Assembly (NCBI GenBank): GCA_036526135.1
Contig: DATCZA010000029.1
Span: 1-64,000 of the forward strand
Length of the DNA: 64,000 nucleotides
Direction of reading: 5' to 3'
From: UBA2965 sp036526135
GTDB lineage: Bacteria > Pseudomonadota > Gammaproteobacteria > Pseudomonadales > Azotimanducaceae
Shown here: piece by piece, positions 51,521 through 61,090 of the stretch
Numbering within the stretch: position 1 is the first letter of the stretch
How the letters are laid out: every line of letters starts with the position of its first letter
The notes under the pieces: generated by a model
The model's input: the letters and a program-made list of their open reading frames with translations, nothing else
Told to the model about the DNA's origin: nothing
Databases searched by the model: none
Made by a program: the position numbers and the translations under genes

Positions 51521-52780
51521 ATGTCCGAAGCCCTAGCACCGATCGATCTGACCACAGCGGACCCGTACTCGGTGCCCCTGGATCAGATCGACATGAGCCA
51601 GGCCGCCCTCTTCCAGACCAACACCTTCGGCCCGTACTTCGAGCGCCTGCGCCGGGAAGATCCGGTGCACTACACCGCGGACAGTTTTTTCGGGCCTTAC
51701 TGGTCCATCACCCGCTTCGACGACATCGTCTACGTGGACAAGCACCACGAGCTCTTCTCGTCCGAGGACGGCATCACCCTGGCCGACCGCCAGCAGGACT
51801 TTGCCACCGTCAACTTCATCGCCATGGATCCGCCCAAGCACGACGATCAGCGAAAGGCCGTCCAGGGCGTCGTGGCGCCGCGCAACCTGGCCAAGATGGA
51901 AGCGCTCATCCGCGGACGCGTCGCCGACATTCTCGATTCGCTGCCGCTGGGTGAGACCTTCAACTGGGTCGACCGGGTTTCCATCGAGCTCACCACCCAG
52001 ATGCTGGCCACGCTGTTCGACTTCCCCTTCGAGGAGCGGCGCAAGCTCACCTACTGGTCGGACATGGCCACGTCCAGCGAGCTGGCCGGCGGCCCAACGC
52101 CCGAGCCAGTGCGGCGTGAGGCGCTGATGGAATGTCTGGAAGCCTTCACCCGAATCTGGCACGAGCGCGCAAGCCAGCCGCCGGACGAGAGCGTGGATCT
52201 GATCTCCATGCTCGCCCACAGCGACGACACGAAGGACATGCTCAATCGGCCGATGGAATACCTCGGCAACCTGATCCTGCTGATCGTGGGCGGCAACGAC
52301 ACCACGCGCAACTCGATAACCGGCGGCGTGCTCGCGCTGAACCAGAATCCCGGCGAGTACGACAAGCTGCGCCAGCATCCCGAGCTCATTCCCAACATGG
52401 TGGCGGAGATCATCCGCTGGCAGACGCCGCTGGCCTACATGCGCCGGACGGCCACCCAGGACACGGAGCTCGGCGGCAAGCTGATCCGCAAGGGCGACAA
52501 GATCGCCATGTGGTACGTCTCCGGAAACCGCGACGAGACGGCCATCGACCAGCCCGAGGAGTTCATCATCGATCGGCCCAACGCCCGCCATCACCTTTCC
52601 TTCGGCTTCGGCATTCACCGCTGCATGGGCAACCGCCTGGCGGAAATGCAGCTGCGCATCGTCTGGGAGGAGATCCTCAAACGCTTCCACACGGTTGAGG
52701 TGGTGGGCGAACCGGTGCGCGTTCAGTCCAGCTTCGTCAAGGGATACTCGCAGCTGCCCGTGCGACTGCATCCGGTCTAG
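51521..52780 (+). CDS. Cytochrome P450, CYP153-type alkane hydroxylase
   Basis: Soluble P450 of 419 residues. The haem Cys368 lies in FGFGIHRCMGNRLAE; the oxygen-activating helix I reads GGNDTTRNSITGG; MRRTATQDTELGGKLI and MWYVSGNRDETAID and FVKGYSQLPVRL match CYP153 terminal-alkane/fatty-acid omega-hydroxylases closely. Ferredoxin and ferredoxin reductase are needed but not found beside it. The ATG at 51521 follows GGAGG by 6 bases. Probable role: hydroxylation of medium-chain alkanes or related compounds. Confidence 0.92.
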   Translation: MSEALAPIDLTTADPYSVPLDQIDMSQAALFQTNTFGPYFERLRREDPVHYTADSFFGPYWSITRFDDIVYVDKHHELFSSEDGITLADRQQDFATVNFIAMDPPKHDDQRKAVQGVVAPRNLAKMEALIRGRVADILDSLPLGETFNWVDRVSIELTTQMLATLFDFPFEERRKLTYWSDMATSSELAGGPTPEPVRREALMECLEAFTRIWHERASQPPDESVDLISMLAHSDDTKDMLNRPMEYLGNLILLIVGGNDTTRNSITGGVLALNQNPGEYDKLRQHPELIPNMVAEIIRWQTPLAYMRRTATQDTELGGKLIRKGDKIAMWYVSGNRDETAIDQPEEFIIDRPNARHHLSFGFGIHRCMGNRLAEMQLRIVWEEILKRFHTVEVVGEPVRVQSSFVKGYSQLPVRLHPV

Positions 52781-52842
52781 TTTGCGCGCGGCCCCTCGGA
52801 ACGGCGGGTGTCAGGGGGGTCAGCCTGGGGTGCCCGTTGCGG

Positions 52843-53547
52843 TTATCCGCCGTCGAGCAGCACCGTGCGGATGTCGTTGGCGACGGTATCCGCATGAAGG
52901 AAAGAGATGCTGTAGATGTTGCGTATCTGCCTGTCCCGGTCGATGAGGTAGACGCGCAGAATGTGCGACAGCGTGCCAACGAACTCCCCGTCGGCGTCTA
53001 TGTCGCGCACCACCCACTGATCGTACGCATCCAGCACCGAGGTGAGATCCGCTGCGTTCGCAACCGTGACGAAGCGCCAGTCGAACCCCGGCTTGCGGAA
53101 GTGGCCGGCGTACTGTCGCAGGACCGCCGGCGTGTCGTGGGACGGATCGAAGCTGAAGCTTACGAGCCGCACCTTACCCTGGAGGTCAGGGGCGCTGGTG
53201 ATGGCCCCCTGCAGCTTGCCGAGCACGTGGGTCGCCAGGGGACAGCCGTTGACGTCGTTGCAACGGGTGTAGATGAAGCTCAGCACGACCACCTTGTCGC
53301 CGAGCATTTCGTGCAGCCGTCCGATAACTCCCTGGGCATCGACCACCCTGGCATCGGCCACTTCCCCCAGGGGCGGCAGCGCGTAGCCGCCCACGGGGGG
53401 CGGGGCGAAGTCCAGATCGGCGTATCCCGGCGCAAGCACCACCGGCGCGGCATGCTGATGCGAAGCGCCGGAGTCAGGCTGCGCGTGAGCTCCACCGGCG
53501 GTGAAAGCCACCGCCAGCGTGCTCAACAGGCAGGCACGCCATCCCAC
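52843..53547 (-). CDS. SCO1/SenC-family copper protein
   Basis: A 234-residue protein with a Sec signal (about 1-23, ending AHAQ) and a thioredoxin-like SCO domain. The copper cysteines Cys96 and Cys102 are in YTRCNDVNGCPLA, a CX5C spacing rather than the canonical CX3C, and a candidate His ligand is in TLSHILRVYLID. It starts 3 bp downstream of the methanethiol oxidase stop. In that family an SCO protein is thought to deliver copper to the enzyme. Confidence 0.9.
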   Translation of the reverse strand: MGWRACLLSTLAVAFTAGGAHAQPDSGASHQHAAPVVLAPGYADLDFAPPPVGGYALPPLGEVADARVVDAQGVIGRLHEMLGDKVVVLSFIYTRCNDVNGCPLATHVLGKLQGAITSAPDLQGKVRLVSFSFDPSHDTPAVLRQYAGHFRKPGFDWRFVTVANAADLTSVLDAYDQWVVRDIDADGEFVGTLSHILRVYLIDRDRQIRNIYSISFLHADTVANDIRTVLLDGG

Positions 53548-53550
53548 CGG

Positions 53551-54888
53551 TCAATGCAGTCCCACCTGCTGCGGCGGGCGTTTGCCGTAGAGCGCGTATG
53601 AGCCGAAGCGCATCTGGTGCGGCGCGCCCAGCCCGGCCGCCACGAAATCAATCGTGAACCCCGGCGTCATCTTCTCGCCATCCCAGCCGTAGAGCTTGAA
53701 GTACTGCAGGTCCGGACCGCTGGGTCCCGTCTTGTCCCAGTTGGCCAGCAGCGAGGAGGTGAAGTAGAGCCGCTCGCCGTCCCAGCTCTGGGACACCATG
53801 TTCACCTGCTCTCCGATCTTCTGCTCGAACAGCTGCTTCGGCGCGTGGGGATCGGAGATGTCGTAGAGGTGCACCAGACCGTCATTCCAGGTATTGACCC
53901 AGAGGAGGTTGTCTTCCGCAGAGATCGAAATGTCCACCGGCAGCGGGATCTTGGCAGCATCGCCGATATCCGCTACGGCCTTGGCCTGCCACTCGCCGCC
54001 CTCGTCCTCGTAGATCAGCCAGATCTTGGAGGTCAACGCCGTGGAGGTGAAGCAGTAGTTGCTTTTGGCGCCCCAGGCGCAGCGAATCTCCAGCGGGGCG
54101 CCGGGAACATCAAGAATCTTCTTTGGCTGACGGGCATGCAGATCCCACACGACGACCGTGTTGCCGAAGCGCTTCATCGCCTCCGCATCGGCCATCATGG
54201 CGCCTAAGTTCATCATGTAGTTGTTCCACCCCGTGAACGAGGACGTGATCATCACGTTGCGCCGGGGCAGCACCCGAACGTCGTAGCCGTAACCATCGGC
54301 GTAGCTGCCGGACTTGACGGCGCCCTGCAGGTTGTCGTCCGTGGGGATCCAGTGAGTGGCGATGTAATCCCCCGCGTTGGTGTACTCGACCAGCGCCGTG
54401 CGGCCGCCGTGGTCGCGATTGTTAGACAGGCCGGTGAGCATCATCCGGCCCGGCAGCGCGTAGTTGGTGTGCGGGCCTACCACCCCTCCGCTTCTGGCCA
54501 CGAAATCGTCGATCATCCGGTGCAGCGTGGGGGCGCCCGGGTTGGTGTGCACGTCGAAGATGAAGATCTTGCTGGTATCCAGACCGCTCGCCCAGAGAAA
54601 GCGCCGGTCATCGGTCAGGCCCGAGTGATGCGCCTCGTTGCGGCCGCCCACCGACAGGCTGTGCACCACCTCTCCATAGGTTTTCGAGGTCGGGTTGACG
54701 TCCACGGTCACGAGCTTGTCCTGACCGTCGCCCACGCCCTCCATCCCGAGCGTCCAGACGTAAACGAAATCTTCCTGCCCGACGATCTTGGCCATGTAGG
54801 GTGACATGCACGTCTCGTCTGCCCAGACGGGCATGGCGAGCAACGCGCCCGCCGCCAGCTGCGCGAGCATCTTCCTGATAGTCTTCAT
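53551..54888 (-). CDS. mtoX: Methanethiol oxidase (SBP56/MtoX family)
   Basis: A 445-residue selenium-binding-protein-family enzyme with a signal peptide (KMLAQLAAGALLAMPVWA), as in bacterial MTO. Bacterial SBP56 proteins were shown to oxidise methanethiol to sulfide, formaldehyde and hydrogen peroxide with copper. Blocks such as EAHHSGLTDDRRFLWASGLD, NNRDHGGRTALVEYTNAG and DISISAEDNLLWVNTWNDG are typical. Its neighbours, an SCO protein just downstream and a MauG-like dihaem protein divergently upstream, are the known mtoX context. The pathway would supply sulfide that the MetY enzyme or others could use. Confidence 0.9.
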   Translation of the reverse strand: MKTIRKMLAQLAAGALLAMPVWADETCMSPYMAKIVGQEDFVYVWTLGMEGVGDGQDKLVTVDVNPTSKTYGEVVHSLSVGGRNEAHHSGLTDDRRFLWASGLDTSKIFIFDVHTNPGAPTLHRMIDDFVARSGGVVGPHTNYALPGRMMLTGLSNNRDHGGRTALVEYTNAGDYIATHWIPTDDNLQGAVKSGSYADGYGYDVRVLPRRNVMITSSFTGWNNYMMNLGAMMADAEAMKRFGNTVVVWDLHARQPKKILDVPGAPLEIRCAWGAKSNYCFTSTALTSKIWLIYEDEGGEWQAKAVADIGDAAKIPLPVDISISAEDNLLWVNTWNDGLVHLYDISDPHAPKQLFEQKIGEQVNMVSQSWDGERLYFTSSLLANWDKTGPSGPDLQYFKLYGWDGEKMTPGFTIDFVAAGLGAPHQMRFGSYALYGKRPPQQVGLH

Positions 54889-54935
54889 CGGTTCCCCCTG
54901 TTCTGGAACGGTCTCGCAGGTATCCTATCACCCCA

Positions 54936-56186
54936 ATGGAGTCGGTCCTAAGACACATGTGGCGAGGCCCGATCACCAGTCAGGCAGTAGCCGCCCTCAT
55001 GCTGACCGCGTGCTGCACCTGGGCCGTCACGCCCGGTGATCCGAGAGACGGGTACGAGCACGCCCACTACGAGACGGCATCGAGGCAACTCAGCGCACTC
55101 CGCGGATCGGCGCTGGCGCTCGCGGAGCTGGCAGGCAACCCGCCTCTCGGCTTGCCGCCCCTGCCGGCAGAGCGGTTGCCGGTGGCGGCGGCCATCGACC
55201 TCGGCCGACGGCTGTTCTTCGACAGGCGACTGTCTGCCAACGCGACGCTGTCCTGCGCCATGTGTCACGTGCCGGAGCAGGGTTTCACCCAGAACGAGCT
55301 GAAAACCCCGGTGGGCATCGAAGGCCGCTTCGTGCACCGCAACGCACCCTCGCTCTACAACGTGGCTTACCAGGAAGCCCTGTTTCACGACGGCCGGGAA
55401 GACGACCTGGCCAACCAGATCTGGGCCCCGCTGCTGGCAGCCAACGAGATGGGCAACGCCTCCCGCGAGGCCGTGGTCGAGCGCCTGGGGGGCCTGGAGG
55501 AGTACGAGGGCGAGTTTCTCCGGGTGTTCGGCGACGGGATCAGCGCCGCAACACTGGGTCGGGCGCTGGCCAGCTACCAGACGGCTCTTCTGTCGGCCGA
55601 CTCCCCCTTCGACCGCTGGTACTTCGGCGGCGAGGCCGATGCCGTCGGCGCGGAGGTCAAACGCGGATTTCGATCATTCGTCAATGAAGGTTGCGCGACC
55701 TGCCATCAGCTGCAGACGGGCCACGCCACGTTCACGGACGGGGCCTACCACGATACCGGCATCGGCTTCCTGGCAGCGGCCAGTGCGGGCACGCCGGCCC
55801 GCCGCCTGCAGATCGCGCCCGGGGTCATCATCGACGTCGAAACGGACATCGCGACCCCGCACGTCGAGGACGACGGCCGAGCAGCCGTGACGGGGGATCC
55901 GGCCGACCGCTGGCGATACCGAACGCCGGGTTTGCGCAACGTGGCGCTGAGCGCGCCTTACATGCACGACGGCTCGCTCGCCACCCTGGAGGCGGTCATC
56001 GACTACTACGCAGCAGGGGGCGCTCCCCACGACGGCCAGGACGCCCGAATCAGGCCGCTGTCTCTGGGCGCTGATGAACGCGCCGACCTCGTCGCCTTCC
56101 TGCAGGCGCTGACAGGCAGCAACGTCGACGCCCTGGCTGGCGACGCCAGGGCCGCGCCCATCGGCGACACGCATCACGGTCCTTGA
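54936..56186 (+). CDS. MauG/cytochrome c peroxidase-like dihaem protein
   Basis: A 416-residue exported cytochrome. After an N-terminal stretch with AALMLTACC (a possible lipobox), there are two haem sites: CAMCH (107-111) and CATCH (253-257). The overall form is that of MauG/BCCP proteins, which process proteins by high-valent iron or remove peroxide. Divergent from mtoX over a 47-bp spacer. MTO makes peroxide, so a peroxidase or a cofactor-maturing role both fit. The ATG at 54936 has no clear ribosome site; 54957 is an alternative. Confidence 0.9.
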   Translation: MESVLRHMWRGPITSQAVAALMLTACCTWAVTPGDPRDGYEHAHYETASRQLSALRGSALALAELAGNPPLGLPPLPAERLPVAAAIDLGRRLFFDRRLSANATLSCAMCHVPEQGFTQNELKTPVGIEGRFVHRNAPSLYNVAYQEALFHDGREDDLANQIWAPLLAANEMGNASREAVVERLGGLEEYEGEFLRVFGDGISAATLGRALASYQTALLSADSPFDRWYFGGEADAVGAEVKRGFRSFVNEGCATCHQLQTGHATFTDGAYHDTGIGFLAAASAGTPARRLQIAPGVIIDVETDIATPHVEDDGRAAVTGDPADRWRYRTPGLRNVALSAPYMHDGSLATLEAVIDYYAAGGAPHDGQDARIRPLSLGADERADLVAFLQALTGSNVDALAGDARAAPIGDTHHGP

Positions 56187-56201
56187 GCGCGGTCTGAGTG
56201 C

Positions 56202-59200
56202 TCAGCTCCCGGCGCGGACGACGGAGAAGCGGAACGCCTTGCCATCGATCTCGGAGTCCGCCGCCTGGGATCCCGGATCGCCCTCGGCAAAGTCGGTGGC
56301 CAGAGTCTCCGCAGCGATGTAGTCACGGTGTTCGGCGGCCGCCTCGACCAGAGCCCGATCCCCAGCGAAGCAGACCTCGATGCGATCCGCCACGTTCAGC
56401 TCCAGCTCCTTGCGCCGGCGCTGAATGCGGTTGACGATCTCGCGGGCGTAACCGCCGCGCACGAGCTCGTCGTCCAGAACGCAGTCCAGATCAACGGCGA
56501 TACGGCTGTTTGAGATGGTGTTGGTCCCAGGTCGCGCTTTCTGCAGCACCTCGATCTCCTCGAGGTTGAAGACCTCCCCGTCGAGCTCGATCTCGCCCTC
56601 GGCCTGAAAGGCGGCGATCTGCTCGGGAGACAAGGTCGCAATCGCGCTCTGAAAGGCCTTCATCCGCTTGCCCAGCCGCTTGCCGAGCACGGGAAAGTTC
56701 GGCTTGGCGACCACCTCGATGTACGCGCCTTCGTCGTCATCGTAGCTCACCGCCAGGACGTTGAGCTCCGTTTTGACATAGCTCTCCAGCCGGGCGAGCT
56801 CCTCGAGCAGCGCTCGGTCGCGGTTGACGATGGTCAGGCGTCTGAGCGGCGTGCGAAGACCGATCTTCACCTCCTCGCGCTTCTGACGACCGAGCAGCAC
56901 GACCTGCTGCATGCGGTCGACGGCTTCTTCCAGCTCGCTCCTGATCAGCGCGCCCTCCGGCTCCGGATAATCGCACAGATGCACCGACTCGGGCTTGGCC
57001 CGGCCGCCGCCCAGCGCCGACAGCTCCTGGTACACGTGCTCCGCAAGGAACGGCGCGAAAGGCGCCATCACCTGGCAGAGCTCGTACAGCGCGGCGTAGA
57101 GCGTGCTGTAGGCGGCAATCTTGTCTGCCGTGATGTCCTCGCCCCAGAACCGCTGACGGTTGAGGCGGATGTACCAGTTGGTCAGGTCCTCGATGAAATC
57201 GAACAGCTGCGGGACCACGTTGTAGAGCTTATAGACCTCCATCTCCCGGCCGACGTTTGCCTTGAGGGTCTGCAGGCGCGAGAGGATCCAGTGATCCAGG
57301 ACGTTGTCGCCGGTGTGCTGACCCTTGTCCGGCGACCACTGATCGATCTCCGCGTAGGTCTTCAGGAAAGTGAACGCGTTGTACCAGGGCAGCAGGGCCC
57401 GGCGCGTCATGTCCCGCACGCCGGCATCGGCGAAACGCTGCTCCTCCCCCCGCATCAGCCCCGAGTTGATGAGATACAGGCGCAGGGCGTCCGCGCCGTA
57501 AGTTTCCATGAGCTCATCGGGCGGGGTGTAGTTGCGAAGCCGCTTGGACATCTTCTTGCCGTCCTCCGCCATCACCATCCCGTTGACGATGACGTTGCGG
57601 AAAGCGGGCTTGTCGTAGAGCGCGGCGGCTAGAACCGTCAGCGTGTAGAACCAGCCTCGCGTCTGGTCCAGCCCTTCGGCGATGAACTCGGCCGGAAAGC
57701 CGGCCTTGAAGACCTTCTCGTTCTCGAACGGATAGTGCAGCTGGGCATAGGGCATGGAGCCAGACTCGAACCAGCAGTCCAGCACCTCCTCAATCCGATG
57801 GTAGGTGCCTTCCTCGCCTTGGAGCGTAAAGGTCAGCGGATCCACGTGCTCGCGGTGCAGATCATCGACGCGGACGCCGGTGAGCGCTTCCAGCTCGTCG
57901 ATGGAGCCGATGCAGACCTCATTGCCCGTGACGTCGTTGATCCAGATGGGAATCGGCGTGCCCCAGACCCGGTTGCGGGAGATGGACCAGTCGATGGCGC
58001 CTTCCAGCCAGTTTCCGAACCGCCCGGTCTTGATGTGGTCGGGAACCCAGCGGATCTGCTGGTTGTTTTTGACAAGCTTGTCAACGAACTCCGTTACCCG
58101 CACGTACCAGGACGGTATGGCCCGATAGATCAGGGGCGTATCGCTGCGATAGCAGTAGGGGTAGCTGTGCTGGATCACGTCCTGGCGGTAGAGCAGGTTG
58201 TGATCCTTCAGATAGCGGATGATGTCGCGATCCGCGTCCTTGACATGCTGCCCGGCAAAGTCGGTGACCTCGTCGGTGAACTCGCCGTTGACGGTTACCG
58301 GACAGACCAGGGCATCGATACCGGCGGCCCGCGCGATACGGTAGTCGTCCTCGCCGAAGGCCGGCGCCTGGTGCACCAGGCCGGTGCCGCTTTCGGTGGT
58401 GACGTAGTCGTCCATCACCACCACGAACGCGCCCTCCTCGCCCGCCTCGCGGAAATAGGGGAAGAGCGGCTCGTAGCGGCGACCCACGAGCTCGCGCCCT
58501 TTGACGCGCCCCACCTCCTCGAAGCTGCCGTAGTCGGCTACGCGCTGCGCCGCCATGTAGACGTCGGCGCCCAGCTGCGGGTCCCGAACCCGGACGTAGT
58601 CGATATCGGGACCCACGCAGATGGCCAGGTTGGACGGCAGCGTCCACGGCGTGGTCGTCCACGCCGACAGGTAGGCGTCCTCGTCTACGAGCTTGAACAG
58701 CACCGTGATGGCCGGATCCTGCACGTCCATGTAGTTCTGGTTGGCCTCGAAGTTGGACAGCGGTGTCCCAAGGGCCGTTGAAACCGGCATCACCTTGACG
58801 CCCTGGTAGACGAGCCCCTGCTCCCAGAGCTGCTTTACGACCCACCAGACCGACTCCATGTACCAGGCGTCCATGGTCTTGTAGTCGTTGTCGAAATCGA
58901 CCCAGCGGCCGAGGCGCGTGATCGTGTGGCGCCACTCGTCAACGTAGCGCTGCACGATGGCGCGGCACTGCTGGTTGTAGCCGGCGACCCCCATCTCCGC
59001 CACCGCTTGCTGGGCAGACATGTTGAGCTGCTTGTCGATCTCGTGCTCGATGGGCAGGCCGTGGCAGTCCCATCCGAAGCGGCGCAGCACGTAGCGGCCT
59101 TTCATCGTCCAGTACCGCGGAACGATGTCCTTGATGGTGCTGGCCACGATGTGACCGTGGTGAGGAAGACCGGTCGCAAAGGGCGGACCGTCGTAGAAGA

Positions 59201-59330
59201 TGTAGGGTTTCTTCTCCCGCGTGTTCTCCAGGCTGCGCTGGAACACACGGCCCTGCTCCCAGAAATCCAGAATCTGGTGCTCCATGTCCACGAACGAGAA
59301 CGATGAGCTCGATTGTGCTGGGTCGGCCAT
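56202..59330 (-). CDS. ileS: Isoleucyl-tRNA synthetase, type 2 (eukaryote-like)
   Basis: Class I synthetase of 1,042 residues charging tRNA-Ile. The HIGH motif is GLPHHGH within DGPPFATG, the KMSKS motif is KKMSKRLRN, and the editing domain and C-terminal tRNA-binding region are full length. GPPFATGLPHHGH and KMSKR are features of the IleRS2 branch, which includes mupirocin-resistant enzymes, rather than of the common bacterial IleRS1 (GPPYANG). ATG 59330 is used; ATG 59339 is close. Divergent from the luciferase-like gene at 59434. Confidence 0.95.
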   Translation of the reverse strand: MADPAQSSSSFSFVDMEHQILDFWEQGRVFQRSLENTREKKPYIFYDGPPFATGLPHHGHIVASTIKDIVPRYWTMKGRYVLRRFGWDCHGLPIEHEIDKQLNMSAQQAVAEMGVAGYNQQCRAIVQRYVDEWRHTITRLGRWVDFDNDYKTMDAWYMESVWWVVKQLWEQGLVYQGVKVMPVSTALGTPLSNFEANQNYMDVQDPAITVLFKLVDEDAYLSAWTTTPWTLPSNLAICVGPDIDYVRVRDPQLGADVYMAAQRVADYGSFEEVGRVKGRELVGRRYEPLFPYFREAGEEGAFVVVMDDYVTTESGTGLVHQAPAFGEDDYRIARAAGIDALVCPVTVNGEFTDEVTDFAGQHVKDADRDIIRYLKDHNLLYRQDVIQHSYPYCYRSDTPLIYRAIPSWYVRVTEFVDKLVKNNQQIRWVPDHIKTGRFGNWLEGAIDWSISRNRVWGTPIPIWINDVTGNEVCIGSIDELEALTGVRVDDLHREHVDPLTFTLQGEEGTYHRIEEVLDCWFESGSMPYAQLHYPFENEKVFKAGFPAEFIAEGLDQTRGWFYTLTVLAAALYDKPAFRNVIVNGMVMAEDGKKMSKRLRNYTPPDELMETYGADALRLYLINSGLMRGEEQRFADAGVRDMTRRALLPWYNAFTFLKTYAEIDQWSPDKGQHTGDNVLDHWILSRLQTLKANVGREMEVYKLYNVVPQLFDFIEDLTNWYIRLNRQRFWGEDITADKIAAYSTLYAALYELCQVMAPFAPFLAEHVYQELSALGGGRAKPESVHLCDYPEPEGALIRSELEEAVDRMQQVVLLGRQKREEVKIGLRTPLRRLTIVNRDRALLEELARLESYVKTELNVLAVSYDDDEGAYIEVVAKPNFPVLGKRLGKRMKAFQSAIATLSPEQIAAFQAEGEIELDGEVFNLEEIEVLQKARPGTNTISNSRIAVDLDCVLDDELVRGGYAREIVNRIQRRRKELELNVADRIEVCFAGDRALVEAAAEHRDYIAAETLATDFAEGDPGSQAADSEIDGKAFRFSVVRAGS

Positions 59331-59433
59331 TGGGGTCATGCGGTCGAAAACGGCCGCGCATTGTAACGCCATTGCGCGCCATTCCGTAGGGCACTAAGCT
59401 CGCCCGTTCGCCGCAGGACTCGAGGGGATGTCA

Positions 59434-60297
59434 ATGGAATTCGGAGCCGTATTTCCGCACAACGAGATCGGAACGGACCCCGGCGCCATCAAGGCCTACG
59501 CCCAGGGAGTGGAAGCCATGGGCGCGACCCATCTGCTGATCTACGACCACGTGCTGGGCGCGGATCCAAACCGTCCAGGCGGCTGGAAGGGGGCGTACGA
59601 CAAGGACGTGGCTTTCCACGAACCCTTCACCACGTTCGCCTTCATCGCCGCGGTAACCGACAAGCTCGAGATGATCACTACGGTGCTGATCTTGCCCCAG
59701 CGGCAGACGGTGCTGGTCGCAAAGCAGGCGGCCGAGGTGGCCATTCTCTCCAACAACCGGTTCCGCCTGGGCGTGGGTAGCGGCTGGAATCAGGTGGAGT
59801 ACGTGGGGCTTAACGAAGACTTCCATACCCGGGGCAGGCGCCAGGCGGAGCAGGTCGAGCTCATGCGCAAGCTCTGGAGCGAGGACAGCCTGACCTTCGA
59901 CGGCGCCTTTCACACCATCGACGCCGCCAGCATCAATCCGCGCCCCGGCGCCAGCGTCCCGGTGTGGTTCGGCGGCAGCGCCGCGCCGCTGTTGAAGCGC
60001 TGCGCCGAGCTCGGCGACGGCTGGATACCCCTCATGGGCGCGAATCCGAAGGCCAGGGAATGCATCGACACGATCCGTGCTCACCGCGAAGCCGCCGGGC
60101 TGCCCTGGGAGGGATTCGGTATTCAGGCCCAGGCCCAGTATGCGGGCGGCAACCCCGATCGATGGGCATCCCATGCAGGCAAGTGGCAGGACATGGGCTG
60201 CACCCACCTGGCCATCGCCACCCACAACGCGGGGCCGACGAACGCGGACGGTCATCTGCGCCGCATCGAGGAATACCTTCAGGCCGTGGCAGCCTGA
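59434..60297 (+). CDS. LLM-class luciferase-like oxidoreductase (F420 or FMN)
   Basis: A 287-residue TIM-barrel protein. EFGAVFPHNEIGTDP, LLIYDHVLGADPNRP, RFRLGVGSGWNQVEY, RQAEQVELMRKLW and PVWFGGSAAPLLKRCAELGDGWIP are the conserved blocks of the TIGR03619-type LLM oxidoreductases. The second ATG (59434) is used because GAGGGG stands 6 bases before it. Likely a flavin- or F420-dependent oxidoreductase with unknown substrate. Confidence 0.9.
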   Translation: MEFGAVFPHNEIGTDPGAIKAYAQGVEAMGATHLLIYDHVLGADPNRPGGWKGAYDKDVAFHEPFTTFAFIAAVTDKLEMITTVLILPQRQTVLVAKQAAEVAILSNNRFRLGVGSGWNQVEYVGLNEDFHTRGRRQAEQVELMRKLWSEDSLTFDGAFHTIDAASINPRPGASVPVWFGGSAAPLLKRCAELGDGWIPLMGANPKARECIDTIRAHREAAGLPWEGFGIQAQAQYAGGNPDRWASHAGKWQDMGCTHLAIATHNAGPTNADGHLRRIEEYLQAVAA

Positions 60298-60321
60298 CGC
60301 CGCCGGGAGCTGGCAGGACGA

Positions 60322-61086
60322 TCAGCCCGCCCGTCTGCGCAGGAAAGACTCCAGAGTGCTGACAAAGAACGGCGGACACTCCTGCATGGGGTAGTGACCG
60401 CAGTTCGGAATCACCACCAGCTCCGCATTGGGGTGCCAGGCAAGGTAGGTTTTCTGCATGGCGGCTGCGTCGAGACCTTCCGCGTCGTGCTCTCCGACCA
60501 TCACCAGAAACGGCGTTTCGAGCCCCTCCACCGACTCCGCAAAGTCGGTATCGGCAAACATGGCGAGATAGTCGAGCCGCACGTCCGGGGCCGCCGCCTC
60601 GCGGTTCCAGCGCAGCTTCGCGTCCACCCAACCGCCCGAAAGCGAGCCGCTGATCATGCCGATCAGCCCGCGAAAGGCTTCATCGTCGGTGGTGGTGCTC
60701 TCGAAGAACGCCCGCGTCTGATCATCCATGGCCATGCCGGCTGCGGACACAGGGCAGACGGCCACCGCGCTCCTGACGCGCTCCGGGGCCTCCAGGGCAA
60801 GCCGCTGGGTCGCCATGCCCGTCATGGAGTGACCGACCACGTGAAACTCACCCCAGCCCAGGGCGTCCGCCACACCCAGGCAATCGGCGGCGATCTCCGC
60901 CACCGAGTGCTCTCCGGCGATGTGTTTCGAGCCGCCATAACCGCGAAGGTCGACGAAAGCGTAGGTGAACGTCGTCCCGTCGAGGTAGGGCAGCGCCGGA
61001 TCGTAGTTTCGGCGATCCCCGTTCCAGTCGTGCATGACCAGCACGGGCTCAGGTCCCGAACCGCGAACGACGTGGTCGATGGTCAT
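60322..61086 (-). CDS. Alpha/beta hydrolase
   Basis: A 254-residue hydrolase: HDWNGDRRNYDPALPYL, nucleophile in VVGHSMTGMA, acid in MVGEHDAEGLD, base in NCGHYPMQECP. Full Ser-Asp-His set. It starts 4 bp after the stop of the CMD-family gene on the same strand and may share its transcript. ATG 61086 (MTIDHVVRG) is preferred over an Arg-rich N-terminal extension. Confidence 0.9.
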   Translation of the reverse strand: MTIDHVVRGSGPEPVLVMHDWNGDRRNYDPALPYLDGTTFTYAFVDLRGYGGSKHIAGEHSVAEIAADCLGVADALGWGEFHVVGHSMTGMATQRLALEAPERVRSAVAVCPVSAAGMAMDDQTRAFFESTTTDDEAFRGLIGMISGSLSGGWVDAKLRWNREAAAPDVRLDYLAMFADTDFAESVEGLETPFLVMVGEHDAEGLDAAAMQKTYLAWHPNAELVVIPNCGHYPMQECPPFFVSTLESFLRRRAG

Positions 61087-61090
61087 GCGC

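Noticed and set aside
52801..52853. ACGGCGG ... CCGCCGT pair between CYP153 and the SCO gene
   Set aside because: 7-bp arms with a 39-base loop and no T-run; weak as a terminator.
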